Source: Flavobacteriaceae bacterium
GTDB taxonomy: Bacteria; Bacteroidota; Bacteroidia; Flavobacteriales; Flavobacteriaceae
NCBI GenBank assembly: GCA_947461425.1
Contig: CANHKZ010000013.1
Span: 1 to 32,492 of the forward strand
Direction: 5' to 3'
DNA length: 32,492 nucleotides
Made by a program: the position numbers and the translations under genes. The first letter of the stretch is position 1, and the number at the start of each line of letters is the position of its first letter. The notes beneath the pieces were generated by a model. It did not search any database. It was not told the origin of the DNA and saw nothing but the letters and a program-made list of their open reading frames with translations. Positions 1 to 6,030 of this stretch are shown here, in pieces.

Positions 1-75
1 GTTTTGTAAAATTGTATCTAAAATGCCAACGGCAAATTCGGGAGTACCCATAAAAACTATTCGTAGTTTTTCCAT
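1..75 (-). CDS. fmt: Methionyl-tRNA formyltransferase, N-terminal fragment (cut by window edge)
   Basis: Only the first 25 codons lie inside the window. They read MEKLRIVFMGTPEFAVGILD and onward, which is the typical start of methionyl-tRNA formyltransferase: a first beta strand followed by the MGTPEFA motif of the formyltransferase Rossmann fold. The enzyme formylates initiator Met-tRNA using 10-formyl-tetrahydrofolate in the cytoplasm. The ATG shares one base with the TAA stop of the upstream recQ (TAATG), so the two are probably co-transcribed and translationally coupled. The match is to a short but very characteristic stretch. The rest of the protein is outside the window, so its completeness cannot be judged. 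Confidence 0.88.
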   Translation of the reverse strand, partial: MEKLRIVFMGTPEFAVGILDTILQN

Positions 76-1970
76 TATATAAATATAGTATAGTTATTAT
101 TCGCCTTTAGTATGATTTTTTCTTGTTCTAATAGTTCTTGAAGCACTTTGATCACAGTTTCAGTATCTAATTGAGTTCTTTCTTGAATTTCTCTTGAATT
201 GAGCGATTCGGTTTGTAACAATTGTAATAGTAATTTTGTTGCCGATTTTGAGTTTAGAATTGTTTTTTTGTTTCCAATGCAATAAGAACAAATACCACAT
301 GCGCTGTCAGTTTGTTCCCCAAAATAATTCAATATAATTTGGTTTTTACACCGTTTTTTTTCGTTGATATAATTGAGAACTGAATGTAATTGCTCTTTTT
401 TGAGTTGGTTTTGTCGTTCTAAATATTTTGCTATACGGTTAATGGTCCGATCGTCTTCGCGAATTTCATTAAATAAAATGGAAGTGTCATTATTTTTAGC
501 ATTATAATTAATAATACCTTTTTCTTTGAGCTTGAAAAAAACAGCTTCTACCTCACTAGATTTATGATTGGATTTTTTAGCAATTAAATCGAAGTTGACA
601 GCCGTTTGCATTTCGTAAATTCCGGGATACGTTCTTAAAATTGTCAATATAATTTCTTCATCATGAGGATGTAAACTATTGTAACGAATTACTTCTTTGG
701 AAGGAATTAAAAATTGTAAACTAATTTTTTCAGAAAATTCTTGAGACAAACTAATAACTCCTTGTCGGTCTAAAAACTGAATTGCATTGTAGGTTTTGAG
801 TGTTGGGAAATTGTATTTTAAACAAAATTGATTCAAATTGAAGTTGAATTGTTCGTTAATACCTTCTCCATAAGCAATTTGAAAGTAATTACACAGTTTA
901 ACAAAAACCGAATTTAAAAACGTTTTGTCTGGTAAATTTAGTAAGAATTGATTTTCGGCCTGTATATTATCCGAAGGATTTGTCAATAAAACCGCAAAAC
1001 CCCTCTCGCCGTCACGACCTGCTCTTCCTGATTCTTGGTAATAATTCTCAATATTATCTGGCAACTGTATATGAATAACTGTTTTGACGTTGGCTTTATC
1101 AATTCCCATTCCAAAGGCATTGGTAGCAACCATGACTTGAACTTGTTCTTGCATCCACATCGACATATTCGTTTCTTTTTCTTTTGGCGATAGACCACCG
1201 TGATAAAAAGTTGCTTTAAAACCCAAAGATTTAAGTTGGCTCGAAATAGCTATGCACGCCCGGCGATTGCGGACATATACAATTGAAGGCTGTGGATTTT
1301 TCTTAAGAATCTGCTCCATTTTGTATAACTTATCTTCAGTCTCAATCACCATATAGGCAATGTTTTCTCTAGCAAATGATTTTTGAAAAACAGTTGGATT
1401 TTCTAAGCCAGTTTCTTTGATAATATCTTCCTTAACTTTTGTTGTTGCTGTAGCAGTTAAGGCTAAAAAAGGAACTTTTTGAAAGTGCTTTTTTAAGTCG
1501 GAAATTTTCAAATAGGCGGGTCTGAAATCGTGTCCCCATTGCGAAACACAGTGTGCTTCGTCTATAGCAATTAAGTTGATAGGAAGATTTTTTATACGAT
1601 CTAAAATCCAATCTGATTGTAAGCGTTCAGGTGATAGATAGAGAAATTTGTAATTTCCAAACTGACAATTATCTAATAAATTGATCATTTCATCATTTCG
1701 AATACCTCCAGTTAAAGCGATTGCTTTAATGTCTCGAGCTTGTAAATTAGCTACCTGATCTTTCATTAGTGCTACTAACGGAGAAATCACTAAGCAAATT
1801 CCCTCTTGCATCAGTGCTGGAACTTGAAAACAAATTGATTTTCCTCCTCCAGTTGGTAAAATAGCTAAAGCATCTTTCCCGCTAATAACAGTGTCAATTA
1901 TTTCGTTTTGTAGCGATCGAAATTGATCGTGTTTCCAGTATTTCTGAAGAATTGCTAGTGCTGTTTGCAT
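75..1970 (-). CDS. recQ: ATP-dependent DNA helicase of the RecQ family (short, no HRDC seen)
   Basis: A superfamily 2 3'-5' DNA helicase of 631 residues, expected to act in recombinational repair and fork restart. Visible motifs are motif 0 (FRSLQNEII, 17-25), Walker A (LPTGGGKS, 38-45), the DEAH box with the RecQ aromatic loop (IDEAHCVSQWGHDFRP, 136-151), motif III (LTATAT, 171-176), motif V (ATNAFGMGID, 282-291) and motif VI (QESGRAGRDG, 312-321). Four cysteines at 541, 558, 561 and 564 form the RecQ zinc site. They lie about 220 residues after motif VI, whereas in E. coli RecQ the gap is about 50. The extra part (roughly 340-505) looks rich in winged-helix-like segments. The C-terminal 65 residues resemble another small helical/winged module, and no HRDC domain is apparent. 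The gene sits between a P-loop protein gene (28 nt upstream) and fmt (1-nt overlap). Confidence 0.93.
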   Translation of the reverse strand: MQTALAILQKYWKHDQFRSLQNEIIDTVISGKDALAILPTGGGKSICFQVPALMQEGICLVISPLVALMKDQVANLQARDIKAIALTGGIRNDEMINLLDNCQFGNYKFLYLSPERLQSDWILDRIKNLPINLIAIDEAHCVSQWGHDFRPAYLKISDLKKHFQKVPFLALTATATTKVKEDIIKETGLENPTVFQKSFARENIAYMVIETEDKLYKMEQILKKNPQPSIVYVRNRRACIAISSQLKSLGFKATFYHGGLSPKEKETNMSMWMQEQVQVMVATNAFGMGIDKANVKTVIHIQLPDNIENYYQESGRAGRDGERGFAVLLTNPSDNIQAENQFLLNLPDKTFLNSVFVKLCNYFQIAYGEGINEQFNFNLNQFCLKYNFPTLKTYNAIQFLDRQGVISLSQEFSEKISLQFLIPSKEVIRYNSLHPHDEEIILTILRTYPGIYEMQTAVNFDLIAKKSNHKSSEVEAVFFKLKEKGIINYNAKNNDTSILFNEIREDDRTINRIAKYLERQNQLKKEQLHSVLNYINEKKRCKNQIILNYFGEQTDSACGICSYCIGNKKTILNSKSATKLLLQLLQTESLNSREIQERTQLDTETVIKVLQELLEQEKIILKANNNYTIFI

Positions 1971-1998
1971 CGATTTCAGGGCGCTACTTGAGATTTTT

Positions 1999-2538
1999 TT
2001 ATTTTGAAATTTCCTCTAAGATAAAAAGAATTCTATTATCAACCGTGTCTTTTGGAACTTCAATTAGTTCATAACCATATTTTTGATAGGTTTCTACCAA
2101 GTGATTGTGAATAAATTGGGCTTGTTCAAAGTTTTCATATCGTTCTTGGTCACTTATATAAATATTTTCCCAGGGTGGTAAAATAAATATTTTCGAATAA
2201 TTATGTTCCCTACAGGCAGTATCAAATGAGGCGGGATAACTATCGCCAATATAATGCATATAAGCCAAGACATCAGGAATACCGCGGTCCAAAAAGACAG
2301 TTTGATGTGGTTCTAAAAGAGCATCTCTAAATTGTTTTTTTCGTCCTTCTAATAAAAGTTGGCTAAAGAGCAATGGTTTTTCTAGAAACAATTGTTCGAT
2401 TCCTTGTTCTTGTGCTTCAGCCGTAACTTGTCTAGAAATTTCAGGATAACAACAATGCCCTTTTTGGACTAATCCATCTATGATAGTTGTTTTTCCTGAA
2501 CCAGGACCGCCAATAATTACAATGATTTCTTTTTGCAC
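1999..2538 (-). CDS. P-loop NTPase, AAA_28 / TTD14-like kinase fold
   Basis: A small cytoplasmic nucleotide-binding protein. Walker A is GGPGSGKTT close to the N terminus, followed by a PEISRQV segment, a LDRGIPD motif in the Walker B/lid region and a C-terminal helix. This is the layout of the AAA_28 family, related to NadR-type kinases and the TTD14 GTP-binding proteins. Substrate and physiological role are unknown. Start choice: an upstream in-frame GTG at 2556 would add six residues, but its first base is the last base of a TAnnTTTG -7 element (2556-2563). Transcription from that box would begin downstream of it. The GTG at 2536-2538, giving MQKEIIVIIGGPGSGKTT, leaves the usual two residues before the first beta strand. 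recQ follows 28 nt downstream, so it probably shares this promoter. Confidence 0.82.
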   Translation of the reverse strand: MQKEIIVIIGGPGSGKTTIIDGLVQKGHCCYPEISRQVTAEAQEQGIEQLFLEKPLLFSQLLLEGRKKQFRDALLEPHQTVFLDRGIPDVLAYMHYIGDSYPASFDTACREHNYSKIFILPPWENIYISDQERYENFEQAQFIHNHLVETYQKYGYELIEVPKDTVDNRILFILEEISK

Positions 2539-2555
2539 TTGATATAAATAAACCA

Positions 2556-2563
2556 CAAATTTA
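2556..2563 (-). promoter_or_regulatory. Candidate -7 promoter element for the P-loop/recQ/fmt operon
   Basis: The minus strand reads TAAATTTG, an exact match to the Bacteroidota -7 consensus TAnnTTTG. No good TTG is seen 17-21 nt upstream, so the call rests on the -7 box and its position just before the operon. It overlaps the upstream GTG candidate start of the P-loop gene. Confidence 0.45.
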
Positions 2564-2658
2564 CCGAAACAAAATGGTATTTGAAAAAATAATCATGCTG
2601 AACTAGATCATTCATTTCAAAAAAACTGTTGAAAATCTAAAATCTAAAATCAATACCT

Positions 2659-2666
2659 TATATTTG
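2659..2666 (+). promoter_or_regulatory. Candidate -7 promoter element for DUF493-DUF4290-murA
   Basis: TATATTTG matches TAnnTTTG and lies 20 nt before the DUF493 start codon, predicting a leader of only about 15 nt. The nearest upstream TTG (2629-2631) is 27 nt away, too far for a standard -33 element, so the upstream half is weak. Confidence 0.5.
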
Positions 2667-2686
2667 CCATAATTTTTAGCACATTA

Positions 2687-2983
2687 ATGGATCAAGAAAA
2701 AGAAAAAACAACAGCTGAATTTTACGAGAGATTAAAGGTAGAGTTGGATATGAGTAACTCTTGGCCCGCAGAGTATTTGTTTAAATTTATTGTACCTTCA
2801 GTTGATGATAATGTGGTGCGTGTTGAAAATGCATTTGATTGCATGGGCGCAGTTATTAAAACAACAAAATCTAAAACAGGTAAATTCACTAGTGTTTCGG
2901 TGGATGTTCAAATGAAAGATGCACAAGAGATAATTGATAAATACATCGAAGTTTCTGTAATAGAAGGTATCGTTTCCCTATAA
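2687..2983 (+). CDS. DUF493 family protein
   Basis: A 98-residue cytoplasmic protein of the DUF493 (YbeD-like) family, with a small alpha/beta ACT-like fold. Recognisable features are the central YLFKFIVPS strand, the following helix, the GKFTSVSVDVQM strand and the terminal VSVIEGIVSL segment. The biochemical function of the family is not established; a small regulatory or ligand-binding role is usually suspected from the ACT-like fold. It is the first gene of a tight plus-strand cluster: DUF4290 begins 3 nt after its stop, and murA directly after that. A -7 promoter box lies 20 nt upstream. Length is normal for the family and the ATG start has no competitor. Confidence 0.85.
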   Translation: MDQEKEKTTAEFYERLKVELDMSNSWPAEYLFKFIVPSVDDNVVRVENAFDCMGAVIKTTKSKTGKFTSVSVDVQMKDAQEIIDKYIEVSVIEGIVSL

Positions 2984-2986
2984 AAT

Positions 2987-3703
2987 ATGAGTTTAAAATA
3001 CACCAAAGAAATCGCGAATGATGTAGTGCATCACTTGGAATATAATGCCGAAAGATCGCATTTAATTATTCCGGAGTACGGGCGCCATTTGCAAAAATTA
3101 ATAGACCAAGCCACACTGATAGAAAACGCTGAGGAACGTAATAAGGCAGCTAAATATATTATTCAAGTTATGGGTACATTAAATCCACACTTGCGTGATG
3201 TACCTGATTTTCAGCACAAATTGTGGGATCAATTATTTATTATGTCTGATTTTAAATTAGATGTAGTTTCTCCTTATCCAATTCCATCCCGCGAGGTATT
3301 ACAACTTCGTCCTGATGTGCTTCAATACCCACAAAATTTTCCAAAATACCGCTATTATGGTAATAACATTAAGTACATGATAGATGTGGCTAATAAATGG
3401 GATGATGGAGAAATGAAAAACGCATTGGTTAAAGTAATAGCTAACCACATGAAAAAATCATACTTGAGTTGGAATAAAGATACTGTTAAAGATGATGTGA
3501 TTTTTGAACATCTTTATGAATTATCTGATGGTAAATTAAACTTACTTCAAAGTACAGAAGAATTAATAAATACTACTGATTTATTGCGAACTAACAAGCG
3601 TGTGTCTAATAAAATTTCGCCAGCAGGTCAGCCAAAAATTCAAGGAAATAAAAATAATAAACAAGGAAAACCTAAAACATTTCAAAAAAATAAATCGAAT
3701 TAA
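2987..3703 (+). CDS. DUF4290 domain-containing protein
   Basis: A 238-residue protein recognised as DUF4290, a family I know mainly from Bacteroidota and typically found just upstream of murA. It has no signal peptide or membrane segment. Residues 1-190 are mostly helical and carry conserved-looking patches (EYGRHLQKLI, MGTLNPHLRDVPDF, YPIPSRE). The last 35 residues are a low-complexity basic Lys/Asn/Gln tail. Function is unknown. Its stop codon abuts the murA ATG with no intervening base, so translation of the two is probably coupled, which suggests a role connected with peptidoglycan precursor synthesis or its timing. Confidence 0.85.
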   Translation: MSLKYTKEIANDVVHHLEYNAERSHLIIPEYGRHLQKLIDQATLIENAEERNKAAKYIIQVMGTLNPHLRDVPDFQHKLWDQLFIMSDFKLDVVSPYPIPSREVLQLRPDVLQYPQNFPKYRYYGNNIKYMIDVANKWDDGEMKNALVKVIANHMKKSYLSWNKDTVKDDVIFEHLYELSDGKLNLLQSTEELINTTDLLRTNKRVSNKISPAGQPKIQGNKNNKQGKPKTFQKNKSN

Positions 3704-5017
3704 ATGGGAATTTTCAAAATCGAGGGTGGCGTTCGTCTGAAAGGAGAAATCACGCCTCAAGGAGCAAAAAATGAAGCTTTACAAATACTTTGTGCTATAT
3801 TATTGACGCCAGAAAAAGTAACAATTACCAATGTTCCAGACATTATTGATATCAATAAATTAATTACATTATTAGGTAATTTAGGGGTTAAAATTCAAAA
3901 AAACGGATCCAATTCGTACACTTTTCAAGCTGATGAAGTAAATATTCACTATCTCGAAACAGAAGCATTCAAAAAAGAAGGCGGATCACTTCGTGGTTCT
4001 ATTATGATTGTTGGTCCTCTTTTAGCTCGTTTTGGTAAAGGATATATTCCAAAACCAGGTGGGGATAAAATAGGTAGACGACGTTTAGATACCCATTTTG
4101 AAGGATTTATTAATTTAGGAGCTAAATTTAGATACAACAAAGAAGATCATTTCTATGGCGTAGAAACTCCAGCCGAAGGTTTACAAGGAGCTAACATGTT
4201 GTTAGACGAGGCTTCCGTAACTGGAACTGCAAATATTGTTATGGCTGCGGTTTTAGCCAAAGGCATTACTACTATTTATAATGCGGCTTGTGAACCCTAT
4301 TTACAACAGTTATGTAAAATGTTGAACTCTATGGGAGCTAAAATTACCGGAGTTGGATCGAATTTACTAACGATTGAAGGCGTATCAAGTTTAGGTGGTT
4401 GTGAGCACAGAATTCTTCCAGACATGATTGAAATTGGGAGTTGGATTGGTTTGGCAGCAATGACTAAATCAGAAATTACAATTAAAGATGTAAGCTGGGA
4501 CAATTTAGGAGTAATTCCAAATGTATTTAGAAAGTTAGGGATTACCTTAGAAAGACGTGGTGATGATATCTATATTCCGTCACATGTTGATGGTTATGAA
4601 GTTAAAACAGATATAGATGGTTCGATATTAACTATTGCTGATGCACCTTGGCCAGGATTTACACCTGACTTATTAAGTATTGTTTTAGTTGTGGCTACCC
4701 AAGCTAAGGGCGATGTTTTGATTCACCAAAAAATGTTTGAAAGTCGCTTATTCTTCGTAGATAAATTAATTGATATGGGTGCCAAAATTATGTTGTGTGA
4801 CCCACACAGAGCAGTAGTTATAGGACATGATTTCAAATCACAATTAAAAGCTACTGTAATGTCATCTCCAGATATTCGTGCAGGAATCTCTTTATTGATT
4901 GCAGCACTTTCAGCAAAAGGAACCAGTACGATTCAAAATATCGAGCAAATTGATAGAGGCTACGAACGTATCGATGAGCGTTTGAGAGCTATTGGTGCCA
5001 AAATTGTTCGTGAATAA
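3704..5017 (+). CDS. murA: UDP-N-acetylglucosamine 1-carboxyvinyltransferase (Asp at the fosfomycin-target position)
   Basis: The first committed enzyme of peptidoglycan synthesis, transferring enolpyruvate from PEP to UDP-GlcNAc in the cytoplasm. At 437 residues it is slightly longer than E. coli MurA (419). Lys22 and Asn23 (QGAKNEA) match the UDP-GlcNAc/PEP-binding pair. The mobile catalytic loop reads PKPGGDKIGRRRLDTH, so residue 121 (codon GAT, 4064-4066) is Asp where E. coli has Cys115, the residue alkylated by fosfomycin. APWPGFTPDL holds the conserved catalytic Asp region. Asp at this site is known from naturally fosfomycin-insensitive MurAs such as those of mycobacteria, chlamydiae and Borrelia, so insensitivity is predicted here. 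It is the last gene of the DUF493-DUF4290-murA unit and is followed by a strong terminator. Confidence 0.96.
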   Translation: MGIFKIEGGVRLKGEITPQGAKNEALQILCAILLTPEKVTITNVPDIIDINKLITLLGNLGVKIQKNGSNSYTFQADEVNIHYLETEAFKKEGGSLRGSIMIVGPLLARFGKGYIPKPGGDKIGRRRLDTHFEGFINLGAKFRYNKEDHFYGVETPAEGLQGANMLLDEASVTGTANIVMAAVLAKGITTIYNAACEPYLQQLCKMLNSMGAKITGVGSNLLTIEGVSSLGGCEHRILPDMIEIGSWIGLAAMTKSEITIKDVSWDNLGVIPNVFRKLGITLERRGDDIYIPSHVDGYEVKTDIDGSILTIADAPWPGFTPDLLSIVLVVATQAKGDVLIHQKMFESRLFFVDKLIDMGAKIMLCDPHRAVVIGHDFKSQLKATVMSSPDIRAGISLLIAALSAKGTSTIQNIEQIDRGYERIDERLRAIGAKIVRE

Positions 5018-5042
5018 ATTAAAAAAAATCAAAAATATAAAG

Positions 5043-5085
5043 TCGTTTAGAGTCATTTTATTGTAAAATCTCTAAACGATTTTTT
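5043..5085 (+). terminator. Rho-independent terminator after murA
   Basis: A perfect 10-bp stem (TCGTTTAGAG / CTCTAAACGA, 5043-5052 and 5070-5079) with a 17-nt loop is followed by six T residues. It lies 26 nt after the murA stop and only 20 nt before the next start codon. Confidence 0.85.
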
Positions 5086-5104
5086 AATTTAATACCATTA
5101 ATAA

Positions 5105-5971
5105 ATGTCTAAAGTTGAATCGGCTATAAGAGCTACTTATTTTAGTATTATCGGGAATACGGTCTTGGCTATTATAAAAGGATTGGCTGGTTTTTTTGGT
5201 AATTCCTATGCACTTGTTGCTGATGCTATAGAATCTACAACCGATATTTTTGCCTCTTTTTTAGTTTTATTTGGTATAAAGTATTCGAATAAACCTGCCG
5301 ATAAAAATCATCCCTATGGACATGGAAGAGCTGAACCTTTAATTACTTTTTTAGTAGTAGGTTTTTTAATTACCTCAGCCACTATTATTGCGTATGAAAG
5401 TATTTTACATATTGGTACACCGCATGATCTTCCTAAATCTTGGACTTTATATGTTTTAGGCGCTATCATCGTTTGGAAAGAATATTCTTTTCAATTAGTA
5501 TTAAAAAGAAGTAAAGAAACCAATAGTTCTTCATTGAGAGCGGATGCATGGCATCATCGAAGCGATGCGATTACATCTGTGGCGGCTTTTGTTGGAATTG
5601 CAATTGCCCTTTTTTTAGGAAAAGGTTTTGAATCAGCAGATGATTGGGCAGCTTTATTTGCTTCTGGATTTATTTTATACAATAGTTATCTCATTTTTAG
5701 ACCTGCTTTGAGCGAAATCATGGATGAACATGTACATGATGATTTGATAGAAACGATTAGAACAGTGTCTAAGAGTGTAGATGGAATTATTACTACTGAA
5801 AAGTGTTTTATTCGTAAGTCGGGAATGAAATACCACGTCGATTTACACGCTATCGTTAAAGCTACAATTTCAGTAAAAGAGGGTCATGATTTAGCGCATC
5901 AATTAAAAGACACTTTGAGAGCTGAAATACCAGAAATTGGACATGTGTTAATTCATATTGAACCGAATTAA
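5105..5971 (+). CDS. Cation diffusion facilitator (CDF) family metal transporter
   Basis: A 288-residue inner-membrane divalent-cation/proton antiporter of the FieF/YiiP type. About six transmembrane segments occupy residues 12-200, and a cytoplasmic alpha/beta domain follows (206-288). The intramembrane metal site is visible as Glu43-xxx-Asp47 in TM2 (AIESTTD) and His150-xxx-Asp154 in TM5 (HHRSD). E. coli YiiP has Asp in the first position, so Glu43 is a variant that may affect metal preference. The NHPYGHGRAE loop (68-77) is a family hallmark. His248, His284 and Glu286 in the tail sit where the cytoplasmic zinc site is found in YiiP. The metal transported cannot be read from sequence. The gene seems to stand alone. 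Confidence 0.92.
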   Translation: MSKVESAIRATYFSIIGNTVLAIIKGLAGFFGNSYALVADAIESTTDIFASFLVLFGIKYSNKPADKNHPYGHGRAEPLITFLVVGFLITSATIIAYESILHIGTPHDLPKSWTLYVLGAIIVWKEYSFQLVLKRSKETNSSSLRADAWHHRSDAITSVAAFVGIAIALFLGKGFESADDWAALFASGFILYNSYLIFRPALSEIMDEHVHDDLIETIRTVSKSVDGIITTEKCFIRKSGMKYHVDLHAIVKATISVKEGHDLAHQLKDTLRAEIPEIGHVLIHIEPN

Positions 5972-6005
5972 TTTTATGATTTATTAAGTCAAAAGGTAAG
6001 GTGCT

Positions 6006-6029
6006 TATAGGAAAGATAATTTTTCTATA
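6006..6029. terminator. Weak convergent terminator between the CDF gene and the DUF5686 gene
   Basis: A 9-bp AT-rich stem (TATAGGAAA / TTTTCTATA, including one G-T pair) with a 6-nt loop lies between the two convergent stop codons. There is no strong T-run, so termination here may be inefficient. Confidence 0.3.
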
Positions 6030-6030
6030 C

